This document shows, in pieces, positions 1 to 12,461 of a DNA stretch of 64,000 nucleotides. The notes under the pieces are model-generated. The model made no database searches and was not told the origin of the DNA. It saw nothing but the letters and a program-made list of their open reading frames with translations. A program made the translations under genes and the position numbers. The DNA is taken from NCBI GenBank assembly GCA_038496675.1, contig CM076651.1, forward strand, positions 11,652,652 to 11,716,651, read 5' to 3'. Within the stretch, counting starts at the first letter, position 1; each line of letters starts with the position of its first letter. The stretch is from Rachycentron canadum. Taxonomy: Eukaryota > Chordata > Actinopteri > Carangiformes > Rachycentridae.

Positions 1-1170
1 CACATGTTTCCTCAGTTTTGGTCAAAATGAAAGTGAAACCAAAAATGAAAGTGAAACCAATGCAATGTTGTAATGGAAGGGCAAAAGCAAGACAACACCC
101 AAAACCTAAATGATTTTGCATGTTGTGGCCACAGACAGTTGCTCTCTCCTTATCCTTCCTGGCTGATTCTTCTCTAGTTTTGTGTTTTGCTTGTGTCATT
201 GCCAGCCCAATCAGGTTGCATAGGTAGTCTAGCACCAGGATGCAACATCCATACATTGCAAGGTTTGCACAAGAAGAGCTGCACAGGGCTGTGGAAGGAC
301 AGACTTCATGGGGGTGGCATGAGGGCACATCTTCTAGTGGGACGTGTGTTCACAGCCCAGCACCATGCAACTTGATTGGAATTCAACAGAGAACACTAGA
401 ATTGGCAGTTCTGCCATCGGCGCCCCGTTCTTCACAGATGAGAGCAGATTCAAACTGAGCACATGCGACCGGGATGAAAGAGTCTGGAGATGCTGTTAAG
501 CTGCCTGAAACATCATCCAGCATGACCTGTTTGGTGGTGGGTCAGTGATGGTCTGTGCGGGCGTATCCAGAGGGTGGATCTGGTCAGACAGACCTCCATG
601 TCATAGCAAATGGTACCCTGACTGCTGTTAGGTACGTGGATGAAATCCTCAGAGCAATTGTCAGACCTTATGCTGGTGCAGTGGGCCCTGGGTTCCTCCT
701 AGTGCAGGACAATGCCCGGTCTCATGTGGCCAGAGCACAGGCAGTTCCTGGACGACAAGGGCAATGATGCCACTGACTAGCCCTCACATTTCCCTGACTT
801 AAATCCAATTAAGTACCTAGACTACCAGACACTACTCAGACACAAACAGTAGCTCACTGATGCCCTGATCCATGTCTGGCCCAGATGTTGTCAGGAGTAC
901 ATACAGGCATGTGGGGGCCATACACACTACTGAATCACATTGTGGGTTGCTGTGATGAAGTTGGATCAGCTTATGATTTCAATTTTTTACTTTGAGTTTC
1001 GGTGGGATTGTGAATCCAGCCCTTAACGGGTTGCTGAGTTTCTATTGACTGTTGTTACGTAATTTTGTTCTGAAAAAATTATAAAATCCAGGTCAGTACA
1101 TCAGTAAAGATTTTATTCATCAAGATCCAATGTGTGACTTAAGGGTTCACCTATTTTTTTTGAGAAGTGT
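1..1170 (+). mobile_element. Degenerate Tc1-like DNA transposon, 5' end off window
   Basis: A worn copy of a Tc1/mariner-family transposon that is very common in fish genomes. The right end runs through a T-rich stretch to TTTTTTTTGAGAAGTGT at about 1154-1170, the usual form of this family's terminal inverted repeat. The matching left repeat is not seen, so the element starts before base 1 or is truncated. The interior keeps recognisable transposase sequence in the plus direction (see the pseudogene entry). It sits downstream of the last visible samhd1 exon and antisense to that gene, so most likely inside a samhd1 intron. Family assignment is from remembered Tc1 consensus features, not from a search. 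Confidence 0.85.
190..933 (+). pseudogene. Tc1 transposase remnant (broken)
   Basis: Decayed transposase of the DDE type. The best preserved block, about 555-767, reads TDLHVIANGTLTAVRY, then RPYAGAVGPGF, then QDNARSHVAR; this is the Tc1 core around the second catalytic aspartate (the D of DNAR). An earlier block near 430-540 also matches the family in pieces, but in other frames. After 767 the frame is lost; the C-terminal signature GHTHY followed by TGA appears in another frame at 916-933. Several frameshifts, in-frame stops and internal deletions mean no functional protein can be made. Confidence 0.85.
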
Positions 1171-1415
1171 GCCATATATTAGAAAGACACAGTACTGCAG
1201 TGGCAACTCACTTCAATCACATGTGCTAAAGAATATGACTTCAGAGGAAAAAAAATTGACAGGTTAAACCACAACCAATGTAATAATATAAGCCATGTTC
1301 CATGGTTTAGTTCCTGAGATCCTGAAAAGATTCTTGGTTTCCTAGGAAAGATCCTGCAGTGGAAACACTAAGTGATGCCACTGACTGAGTTCACACAGAC
1401 AGAACTGGCAGTTAC
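1171..1415. other. samhd1 intron sequence between Tc1 and last visible exon
   Basis: AT-rich sequence between the right end of the Tc1 element and the donor site of the samhd1 exon that ends at 1416. I see no further samhd1 exon here; the next one (expected to begin with the WPYKGR-type segment) must lie outside the window. Confidence 0.5.
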
Positions 1416-4058
1416 CTTTTGGCCTTGAGCTGCATTAGTATCCAGTGGTCCAGCAATCTGCTCCTTAATAAAATCCAGGTCCTCAGGCAACACCAGGCCG
1501 TGCTGTTCCATCATTGGCTTTAAGTCATTGTTGTTAATCAGGTGGTCAAACATGGCTAAAGAGGCATTTTCGTGCTGCAATATACAAAGTAATTTACAAG
1601 CATGGGAATGTGCACAGTCATCAAAAGCAAAATTGCATGACCAGTCTTATCAGTCAACATTTAAAGTAAACATGAGAGGAGAGCAAGTTGTGTCCTTAGC
1701 TGTGTCCTAGGTTAGTGGGTAGATAAGACTACCCACTATGACTATGTCACCTATTTGTTGTGGTGAGGTTAATATCTATTGGACTTACAGATAATTCTGA
1801 TGCAAAGAAAGTCTTCAGTCGGAGCGGACTACATGATATTGTAGGCCAGTGTTTCTCAAGCTTTTTCAGACCAAGGACTACTGGCTAGTAGGCTCTGTGG
1901 CCACACGTAGACAGTTTAAGAAACACCTTGATGACCTGGATGACTGAGAATCTTCACAGACAGTGGTTTTAGTAGGTTCCCATTTATTCCCATGCACGAC
2001 ATTCAGTGCAGCCATCTTTTTGCAAATCTATTTCTCAGTGTAGTGTAATAAGGATGATCGAATGGGCAAATTAAACGATTTGCACTGAGATTTTTTTGGG
2101 GGGAAAAAAAAACTGAGATCCTTTTAACCAATTACTCTGTGCCGTAATGCAGACAGTTGCTATGTTTTACTGGGCTGGGATGTTGCACTTGTAGATCAAA
2201 GGGTGTTGATTTGTCAAGTAGTTTACTGAAGAGTCATCAAAAGAGGTTTGACCACACTACATGGATTTTTTGAGGTCGGAAGTAGTTGCACGACCAAAAG
2301 ACTAGATGAGATTTTACTTTGAAGAAAGAAAAAAGGAGAATTTAGACAATTTGCCTATAAAACTACCGATTCAGAGGAAATGAACTAATACTAGTATTTT
2401 TATTTTGGCTCACTACACAGCACTGTAGGACACTCTCTCTCTGGCTTTTGACTAAAATGTTGTGTTAACAGAGCAATGTGCAAAACTGATACTGTGCTAT
2501 ATGTGACCTTGTGTGTCTCATTTATCTGCTGGTTTAGTTTGACACAGCACATGGCAAAGGACAAGAGAAGTATAAATCAGTTTCTTACCTTCCAGGTAAT
2601 TCCCGGACGTGCCTTGGGGATAAATATCGCATCAAACATATGGGAAAAAGGCCCATGTCCTGACAGAAGGGAACACATAAAAAAAGCTGTCATTCCAATT
2701 TGGAAAATATAAATTAACAAAACATTCACTTCTTCCTCACCTTCTCTCTCATGCCCACATGCAGTAACTAAAAGGTTAAAACCTAAAGTATGTATGATCT
2801 TGTCTATGACTCACCTAAGTCATGGCAGAGCCCAGCGATCTGCACACAAAGGATGTCTCTGCGAGAGATGAGGAGCTCTGGCTGCTTCTCATTCAGAGCT
2901 TGCACAAGCTGCCCTGCCAAGTAACCCACCCTGTTCCAGCACGCAACAAATCACTTTATACAAATAATAGAATGAATGTACCACAAAACATAACAAATAA
3001 ACATTTGTTCAGAATTTGATAATACTAAATCTGCATGTTTCATACACTCAGACACTAATTACTGTTCCAAGGAATCCTTGCAATGAATGAATTTGAACTA
3101 AACTGAACTTTGTTATATTATATTACAATATATACACAACTCAATCATATCTTTTGGATTGGGAGGATTTCAATCAGAGTGAGTAGTTGAAATGATATAA
3201 ACAAAGTTAAGAAAGGAGAGATTAAGGACTATTTTTTTATCCTAACGTCCATGCTGCACAGATTAACACAGCCCTTAGAAATACTGCAGTTTTTATGATA
3301 CATTTATCAACTTCATTTTCTGCCAGACCAATCCTCGAGGAGATTATAGCCACACTGTATTTGCCCTCATCAATAAATGTTAAGATATGTCCCCTTTTTG
3401 GCTTTACTGCTTTTTATGTCTGTTTAAAAGCAAATCATTGTTGGCACATGATATATCATGATACATCCTGATATGAAATAAACACTTTAATTAACTGAGA
3501 ACATACCCAATTGAGTGTTCAAAGCGATTGTGACACGCTCCAGGGAAAACAAAGTAGGTTCCTCCCAGCTGCTTGATGTATCTTAGTCTCTGGAATTGAG
3601 GTGTGTCTATGATGTTAATGAGAAGTGGGTGTAATGCCAAATGGCCATGGATGGGATCATTAAACACCTGCCAAACGACAAAACAGCAAAGAAATAAAAT
3701 GCAGAGTAAAAACGAGACAGTCAGAAAAAAAGTGGGCCAAAGCCTGTGAAAGCCTGATAAGATTCACTGGCTGGGATCTAGAAACTAGCCTTTCGTTTCA
3801 CACCACGCAATCCACAATCCTCCTTTTTAACAGCCTTATTACCATTACTTAGATTAGAACAGAGAAAGAAATGCTTCAATGCGAGTTACACTTTCCAGCT
3901 GTTTATCCTTCAAGTACCTCTGCTTTGGTCTGATGCATCTTATCTATATAGCCTTGAATGTGCAGCGTTGCGATGCCGTTGTTACCTTGCTGGACTCTGC
4001 CTCCATCCGCCACAGTTTACTGATGCTGTGTCGGATCACCAGCCGGTCACCGAGGTAC
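1416..4058 (-). CDS. samhd1: SAMHD1 dNTP triphosphohydrolase, partial (5 internal exons)
   Basis: SAMHD1 hydrolyses dNTPs to nucleosides and triphosphate, limiting the nuclear and cytoplasmic dNTP pool; in mammals it is an antiviral restriction factor. Five exons on the minus strand, in order: 4058-3986, 3667-3507, 2930-2815, 2659-2589, 1574-1416, all with AG/GT borders and compatible phases (about 193 residues). The first encodes the last helix of the SAM domain (LGDRLVIRHSISKLWRM). The second holds FNDPIHGH, DTPQFQRLRYIKQLGG and HNRFEHS (metal histidine, human H167). The third ends in CHD and the fourth opens with GHGPFSHMFD (human H206, D207, H210, D218). The fifth starts HEN (human H233). 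The later catalytic Asp311 and the allosteric C-terminal half are expected left of base 1. Exons for the N-terminus and most of the SAM domain are not visible; the gap at 4172-4671 may hide some. Assignment rests on motif order and high similarity to remembered human SAMHD1. Confidence 0.93.
1835..1930 (+). repeat. Possible old transposon fragment in samhd1 intron
   Basis: The text CAGTGTTTCTCAAGCTTTTT followed by CAGACCAAGGACTACTGG resembles the end of a hAT-type interspersed repeat found widely in vertebrates. Only this short match supports it, with no partner terminal repeat, so it may be coincidental. Confidence 0.3.
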
Positions 4059-4171
4059 CTTGGAGGGGCGAAACAGGAAGGGGAAGTTTAAAACAATAGG
4101 GGCTAGTTGGGGTGAGGTATTACATATCACAGTAAACCACTTCTGGCGGTTTTGTGGCGTTGACAATCAAA

Positions 4172-4671
4172 NNNNNNNNNNNNNNNNNNNNNNNNNNNNN
4201 NNNNNNNNNNNNNNNNNNNNNNNNNNNNNNNNNNNNNNNNNNNNNNNNNNNNNNNNNNNNNNNNNNNNNNNNNNNNNNNNNNNNNNNNNNNNNNNNNNNN
4301 NNNNNNNNNNNNNNNNNNNNNNNNNNNNNNNNNNNNNNNNNNNNNNNNNNNNNNNNNNNNNNNNNNNNNNNNNNNNNNNNNNNNNNNNNNNNNNNNNNNN
4401 NNNNNNNNNNNNNNNNNNNNNNNNNNNNNNNNNNNNNNNNNNNNNNNNNNNNNNNNNNNNNNNNNNNNNNNNNNNNNNNNNNNNNNNNNNNNNNNNNNNN
4501 NNNNNNNNNNNNNNNNNNNNNNNNNNNNNNNNNNNNNNNNNNNNNNNNNNNNNNNNNNNNNNNNNNNNNNNNNNNNNNNNNNNNNNNNNNNNNNNNNNNN
4601 NNNNNNNNNNNNNNNNNNNNNNNNNNNNNNNNNNNNNNNNNNNNNNNNNNNNNNNNNNNNNNNNNNNNNNN
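4172..4671. other. Assembly gap (500 N)
   Basis: Exactly 500 N, a conventional placeholder length, so the true gap size is unknown. It lies 113 bases upstream of the first visible samhd1 exon and could contain the exon for the first part of the SAM domain. Confidence 0.99.
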
Positions 4672-5337
4672 ATTGTGACTCCTGGTGCATGGTCTCATTG
4701 TGAAGGGTGGCACTAATCGCAGTTAACACTTTGCAAAATCAGATGAGAAATGGAGCCAAGCTGCAAGAAGAGGGCTACACTTTTCAGGCTCAAGAATTAA
4801 ATTCCTTCATTATAATGGTGGGATGAAAGAGGAAGGGGTGGGGAAGTAGGTGGAAATTTGAGAGAGAAGAATAAAAAGAAAGATGCCAGTGTGCACCGTG
4901 GACACACTTGGGGTGGCGGGAAGATGAAGAATGAGAGCCAAAAAGTTCTTCAGACAACTGAGTTATATTCATGGATATGGGAAAGGAAAGGCAATGATGG
5001 CTTTAGTCTCATGAGTTTATGACCCTTTTAAGAGTTGATCTCACGTGAACCATTAACAACCCCCCAGTGTGTGTGGGAAAAACACACACACACAGCCACA
5101 CACACACACATATAAACTTGCGCAAATGAGGGCAAACACAAACACATATATCTTCACACATTGGACAGAGTTGTAAGAGTGATTGGCTCATTCCTGTTAT
5201 TTTCACCACAAGCCACAGGAAAGAGAACAAACACAAGAAGACGAGGCTGCTATGGTGTGTTCCAGCCTCTACTATAGATAAGGAAAAGATAACATGAGCA
5301 GTTATCAATAGAACATTACTAAAACCTATTGATTTGA

Positions 5338-5434
5338 TTAGTTTATTTCCTTTTCCTGGGTGATAACATAATCTGGAGTGATATGAGAGACTTGAACAGT
5401 AGTGCTGAGGTTTTTCATGATTTCTCGTACTGCA
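5338..5434 (-). CDS. Candidate terminal coding exon, gene unknown
   Basis: Minus-strand segment preceded by a strong acceptor: a 10-base T run, CTCTCCGTTTTCAC, then AG. One base of carried phase is followed by 31 codons and TAA. The reading has protein-like composition, opening AVREIMKNLSTTVQVSH and ending VITQEKEIN. An AATAAA hexamer (5347-5342) overlaps the stop region. I do not recognise the family, and no upstream partner exon was identified between here and 12.9 kb. It could be the last exon of an unrecognised minus-strand gene, a decayed exon, or chance. Confidence 0.25.
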
Positions 5435-8400
5435 CTGTGAAAACGGAGAGAAAAAAAAAACACATTATGGCTAAGTGTTCTTCCACCCCATCACCCGCTT
5501 AAGCCACAGCAAAAATCCTAAACCCATTGACCCCAAATGGGCCAAATACTGTAGAACCCTGTTTCAAGTCTCTCCAAATAACAATAATCCTTCTACATCA
5601 TGTGTGTCTATTTTGTTGTTGGAGAGGTTTCAGAGAGAGTGAAAAAAAATGGTAAAGACCACGTCTCATACACATGGAGAAAGTTATGCCCATTCACATA
5701 CTCTACAGTGCTATCATAGGACACATTGGCCTGGTGTGGTAGTCTGTCTGTGAAAACACACAACCTGTACCGTACATACCACTCCAAGCTGTAGATATCA
5801 GCCGACTGAGATCCAATAATATTTGGCCACACAATATACTCACACTCAAAACTTTGCTTTTGTTTCAACAAAGAGGACTTTTTAACCTTTTGTTGTCTAA
5901 GGCGAGTGATTCAAAATTATCATTAGCGACTAATTAATTCAGATTTTGAATGGAATGGATTTGGAACTGAGACCCACATTAATGTATTTTTAGATGATGT
6001 AAAGAAAGGGAAGGTAAAGAACAGTTTCTCATGGGGCAAATTGAAAAAATATGAACAATGAGTTCATTCAGGAAATGTCAGGGAAATAGAGGAGATTTTT
6101 TGACTTGGCAAGCATAGCCCTTTTCTGTTTCCTTTTCTTCTTTATCTATGTAAAAGGTTAAACAGGTGGAAGTTGACATCATCAAAATGAACTACTCCTC
6201 AATTTGTATATTTTGCTGCATAAATAAAAGGTTAACACTGGACTCTGTGTTCAGTGAATCTATGTGGAGTCTACACATTAATGGCTGTGACTTCACAGTA
6301 AAGAGTCTGTCACTCATCTAAATATATTGTTATTGTAAGGTTGGCAAAGTAAGAGCCACATACAGGGCATGCCTTGTGCTGCAATAACGTAGTGTGTTTT
6401 CCTTCTGCCAGCTCTGGCTGAACATAAATGATGTGTGGATGTTAGTGCATGTGCGCGCACACACACGAGTCCACGTGTGCCTGTTTATGCCTCCCCCTGC
6501 GTGCATGTGCACATGTGCCTGTGTTTGTGTTTGCCGGTGTGTGCATGCCCATCACTCAGCCTTCAGCTGGGCAAACCTGGAAGGATTGCGTCACAGTCAG
6601 AGAAAAGAGCAGCCCTGGCCAGTAAACTAGTCTTTAATTGCTTTGCAACTGAGAACACATTGCTGAGGAAACAAGGGGCTCATTGTGAGTATGTGTTCAT
6701 CTCAACACACCTCATATTTTCTGCAGACCACTGACCCCCACAAGCTCTGCAGCATTTACAATAAAACACCAAGCCAGCAATTAAAGTACTAAGTGTTTGC
6801 ATGCACGCTCACATGCAAACACCCTTAACATGTGTGGCTGCACTTCATGTGCTGATGTATTCCAACAGCTGGTCAAGCTGCTGTATGTTTGTGTTTAAGC
6901 ACCAAGGAGCGATGTGAGGACAGTTTGGTTGCTGGACGATGAAGTACAACATTGAGCTTCTGTGTTTCACGCTGTAAGAGCTCTGCACAATGAGGTATTA
7001 AAAACGAGTGCAATGAGTGAAATGTGCGTATATGTGTGTTTGTGTGTGTGTCTCATGATAGATCTATGTAGGGTGGTGGTGGTTTGCTCTATGATGTAAA
7101 CCAGATGTGGACTGGATGCAGACTATAGTACCCACCGGAGGGAGAATGAAGCCTATGTGTGTGTGTATGTTGGTGCATGCAGAGCGCCAGCATTGATTAC
7201 AAATCCAATGTAATTTTACGTTGCACCAACCACATTTGGCAGAGCGTGGATTCTGTGCTCGCTGGAATGAGCTCATGCTTCATATGACTGACCCATAAAT
7301 CATACAGACTGCATAGAGCCAGTGCTGTCACAGAGCTCAATGGTTTTGAGTACACTGATATTATTATGGTCATTTAAAAGCCATGTTAGACTCAATACAT
7401 CTCAAGACACGATGATTCTACTTAACTTACAAACTTCCACCCTGCGTGAATTACATTTCAGGTGATAAAGGAACAATCATGAGATTTATTTTGAAGCCAC
7501 TTTTCTCAGGAATTCCACACTAAATGCAATTTTAAAACAAGGCTGACTGTTAAAAGCCAAATTTCTTTGCAGAACCTCTGAATTAGGAAAATCTAATCAC
7601 TACCCACCCTGGACAGACTGTACTGTGTTCAACTGTTGAACTACTGTGATAGCACTGACGTCAGCACAATGCCACACGTGTTTATGAGCACAACTACAAT
7701 TGCCAGTCACTTCAAAATGATGTGCCTGTCTTAGTTCTATTTTCAGACACACTGTTGGACGAGGAAGAATAGACTCATTCAAGTAGTTAGCTGTTTTCCA
7801 CTCATGAGAAAACAGGATTTAGGATGACATGGATGAGCTGGGATATCTGTGAGCAAACTCACATGGAACATATTTAGCATTATTTTAATACAGAGCATGG
7901 ATGCTGTGTGGCCATTCCCTTACTGGAAACTTCCAGCCACTGAGGAATATATATCGTTGGGAGAATTACTATCTTAGAAATAACAGCTAATGTGCCAAAA
8001 CTGGATAAGACATACCAGCCCTACAGCAGTTTATTTATTACCTTGCGCATTCAGACAGTCTCGTCCTATGCCCGTTGATGTCAGTAGATGACCCTTAGTA
8101 CATAGATATGGTCTTAAGGTTAGCAAGTGCAAGGGTATTAGAGCAGGAGAATAATCTGTAGTAAATCTGCAAGTAAATGCAGATATAATCATGACTTTAA
8201 GAACAGGCCATCACTTAAAAATAAGATTTTTGGTTTAAATATCTCTCTACAGGAAATTATTATGTGAATGGGCTGTGCATTTATATCATTAAGGCCAATA
8301 CACAGTGTTAGCCTTTATCAGAGTGACCCAATAGGAACACCAGGTCCAGGCAACACCATATGTAAATATGCTCTTGATCAGTTCAGCATAGGAGTATAAA

Positions 8401-8935
8401 TATTTATTATTATTATTTCAAACCACATCCAAAAGAAAAATAACATCAGCTGCTACCAGGGAAGGACTAGGAGTGAAAAGTGGCCTGAGCTCCTGGCTCA
8501 GAACAGCCGCTGACTCCATTTGATTTTACCCCTCGGAAATTTGGGTGCGAGTTGGCATTTTGTCACAGACATGATTTTAATGTTCCAAATTATTCAGATT
8601 TATAAAAATGGCATTGAATGGTAAACAAACAAAACAAACATTCTTCAGCAGTCACATGTTTGGTGCAAAATTTAGTTCAAAGAATTGTAAAAGAACAAGA
8701 CCCTCATTATTTCATTAGCATCAATCTCTTGTACTTCTTTGCTAACCAGTGTCAGAAATTGAAATCAAGTGTTCAAAGAAAGAGCTACAGCAGACAAAGA
8801 CCAGCCTTCTCATTGTGGGTCTAATCGTGGGTCATCTGCAGCCCACATTGCATCTCTGTCTCAGCAGCAGTTCACATTCTCGCTGCCAAGACGTTGCTGG
8901 CACCATAGCTTCAAAGAGGTGATGCATATACGGCT

Positions 8936-8939
<4 letters not shown>

Positions 8940-9000
<61 letters not shown>
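8940..9000 (+). repeat. (TC)n microsatellite
   Basis: About 60 bases of TC repeat with a few interruptions (TG, TTT). It generates spurious Leu/Ser and Arg/Glu reading frames on the two strands. Confidence 0.97.
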
Positions 9001-9002
<2 letters not shown>

Positions 9003-12000
9003 CCCCATTCACCCACCTCTGCTGTGATTTGAAGACCAGACGGTAAACACCAGTGCATACCTGACGTGGAGTGGCAGTGACACTAAGAGATGCTTTGGGG
9101 CTTGTGCGAATGCAAAGAGAAAAAAGTAACCGTGGTGCATTGGTGTGTATAATGTGAAATGCCACTCCATTCCCACACCCACATCTTTATGAGTTCATAT
9201 CCTCCTGGTCTTATTGTGGAAAAAGAAGCCGTTTCCATCTCAGCTGGGCCCCTTTGACCCCTGTGAAAAACCTATGTTGTTTATCCCCCTTATTTGAGAG
9301 CCTGTAATGGCTCAGTCCACAGTGGTTGCTCTTTGGTGTATTGTTTGAAAGGACCACACTCCAAAATGAGATGCAATGGTTTCCCATTCCCTTTTCTCAT
9401 CTATATCATAAAGTTTGAAATGAAGTTCCCATTTTTCCTAGGACTTACTGCTCATGTGTTTTTGAAATATGAAATTTTTCATTGCACTCCATGTGAAATC
9501 TTACCACCCTCAAGTCAATACACAGTACTTCTTCTTGGTGGGTCTTTACTGTCCAGAGTGGAAAGGGTGGGTAATTTATCACTGGCCATCTTGAACTGTT
9601 GTAGATGGAGGCATGATTTTACTGCTGGTGTCACATGTTAACAAGCAAGTTTTACGGTGGAAATGATGGAGGATCGCACCACCTTGTCTTTGACACACCA
9701 AGTGGCTTAATTGCATGTAAATTTCTTGGTTTTTCAGTAAAATGATTTATGTTTCCCTTTGGCAGAAGCTCTAGCTCTTTGACACCTGGGAATGGTTTTG
9801 TGTACACGTGTTTGAAAAACTGTCTTGCCCATTGACGACTATTCTCCTTGTCTTTGTTTCTTTACAAAGTTTGGGCTGCTTCCCAGGTCACTACTGTAAG
9901 AAGGATCAAGTGTCTTTCTCATTGCTAAGTAGCTGATGTCACTAAACTGGAATTCATCCATTTTCTCTGCTTCTCCCTCACTATGTCTGTGCCACTGTGT
10001 CTAAATCTCCTGTAAAAATGCTGGAGAGAACTGACAGCAAACGATGGGAGATGGTTCATGGAGGGGTTAGGGCAATGAAACTAATTGAGTAGTGTCTTGT
10101 TTCACTAAAGTAGATTCATTAACTTTGTGTCTTATCACTGCCGGACCACAGAGACTCAGACTACATACTGATGGCTCCTATTAGGCACTTGGGGCTACAG
10201 AGAAAAAGTGGACACACACTGCATGTGACTTGGAACAGGTTATTACTCTCAGTTGTCAGTTTATGAGGTACATCTAGCTAAGATAATGCAGTCTAATAAA
10301 ACAGCAGTGCAAAAAAAAAAAATCCTCCTTCACGAAAGCTATAATATTAACTGCATTAAAGAGGTGTCAATGTGACCTTTTCATAATTTGCAGTTTCTGT
10401 ACTACATCGTCTTTTGTTGACATGTGTCACTGTCACAGACTGGAGTTCAGTCAAAAGGCCAAACTATTATATAAACTGAATGCTCAGGACATTACAGATT
10501 TTTATAAAGGTGCATACATTTCTTTTCAGATTTCCATTCAGGATATGGAATTAGTCGATAAGAATACTTATCTGAAACTATTCACAGATGTACTCCAAGT
10601 CCAATACTGGCAGAATGACCATCTTTTCTTCATACAACACAAGGAAATGAAAAAAAGAAAAGGTGAATAAATGGAACAAACCCTGACTCATGGGGCTTAT
10701 TGCCAACAAAACTGTTTTGGTTTGCCGCTTAATAATTCAAGGTGAATGTGATTCCATTAAATGTTAAAAATAATCATAAACTAGCATAAGTGAGAGGTTC
10801 ACCAATATTACTTGCTTTTCCTTAACATCTGGACAGTGCGCTGGGACAGACATCTGTTTAAAATTGTGCCAGTCATTTCTGTGAGAAATGGTATTTCAGA
10901 GCAGAGTCGTCTGCCAGAATAGACAAAGCTTTAGAATAGTTTCCTTTTCACTGTCTCACTACTTATGTGAGGTGACAGTTTCTGCAGCGGTTGGATGAAT
11001 CTTCAGCAGGAAGTAAAACACATCAGCTTCTCACGCTAAAGATGTTTGAATCTATGCAGCAAAAACACAAAATAAATTCACACTACATACCACAGATGGG
11101 GTTACAGGATATAAAGAACTATAAAGTAATCCATAATTTTTTTATTTTTTATTTTTATTTTTTTTAACTAGAACCCACTTTGCTTGGTAGATCTATCATT
11201 TTCTTGGCTGTTTGAGTGCTCTTGGGTCCATATTTGGGAATTCCTCCACTTATGTGAAGTGTCTCTTTGCAGACCGCGAAGCTGTGTGTTGTTCTTTTAC
11301 ACTGACCTTTGAATGAAGAGTAAATAGAGAAGGGTAAATGATGCATAGTCCACACAGAGGTGAGAAGAACCGTCCAAACAACGAGTAGATTCACATACCT
11401 GCCTCTCTCTACAGGTTTTCCCTCTCAGGTTGCTTTGAAAATCTGCTGCACACCTTGTCACACTGTCATGCTGGGGCTCCCAGGTCATAGTGCACTTGTT
11501 CAACATAAGAACTGAAAGACAAAACTGCAACCCAGCCAGTGGTTAACAGTGAAATTTCAAACTATTTCAACATTGTCAAGCTCTGTGGTTGGCGATGCAA
11601 TTTTTTTTTTTTTTTTTGCACAAATGCTGAGAGGTTTTTGGAGTTTGAAGGTTTCCTGAGGTATGTAAATGTTATTGTCAATATAATTAACTTTTTGAAT
11701 TTGGTTTATTCTCAAAATGTGTTTGGGACAAGTCTTAAGGGATTAAAAATGAGATAGAAAAAAGCCATCAACTGAAAGCAATCTAGTTTCCCTTGTAGAT
11801 GAGGTTTGGAGAAATCCTTCAGCAAAGATTCATTCAGACACTGACTAAATACTAAATCTGTGTTATTAAAGGAGCTGAATTAATTTGTGTAATTCCCACG
11901 GAAAATTGGCCAAAAGACACATGAGGCAGTTAAGCATAAATTCAAGAACTACAGCAGAAGCGCGGCAAGACATAAGCAGGGGGTCAGGGTGTGGACTGCA

Positions 12001-12453
12001 ACTGAAGCTGTGGCTGGGATTTTTAATGAGTGACCGCAGTGAAGCAAGGAGGAGGTCCATTGTGTCCTGATCTGTGGCGTCTTAGCCAGCTGCAGCCACC
12101 GCCATACACAGGGCACTGAATGAACTCTGGGGCTGCGCTTTGATGTACAGCTGCTCCCAGAGCAGATAGAAAAAGAGAAAAGAAGAAAGGGAAAGAAATA
12201 AAATTGTTATGGGATTAAGGAGACAAAAATCTAAGCTTATTGCCGATTGGATGAAAACGAGACAGAGAAGATGGTAGAAAGAAACAGGTCATTACAGAAT
12301 CTGATTTTAAGGTGTGTTTTTATATTTGTTTCTATTTACGTGTGTGAGAAAGAGAGAACGGAGGAAAAAGTCACCAAATTATATTGCAGCTAGCCCCCCT
12401 CCATCCCCCCAACTCACATTTGCAGAGCGGCCAGGCTGGAGTTCGGGTGGGAT

Positions 12454-12461
12454 ATGCAAAT
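12454..12461 (+). promoter_or_regulatory. Octamer motif ATGCAAAT upstream of emilin3
   Basis: A perfect ATGCAAAT octamer, the binding core of POU-domain factors, lies about 550 bases upstream of the emilin3 start codon in a GC-richer stretch. A single 8-mer is weak evidence for function. Confidence 0.25.

Noticed and set aside
4060..4729. Long open frames of about 200 codons on both strands
   Set aside because: They consist almost wholly of X from the N gap; the real residues at the ends resemble no protein.
5608..5871. 87-codon minus-strand frame near 5.7 kb as part of the unknown gene
   Set aside because: No clear acceptor/donor pair linking it to 5338-5434 and no recognisable motif.
8769..9165. 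Ser-Leu and Arg-Glu repeat proteins on both strands
   Set aside because: Translation of the TC microsatellite at 8940-9000.
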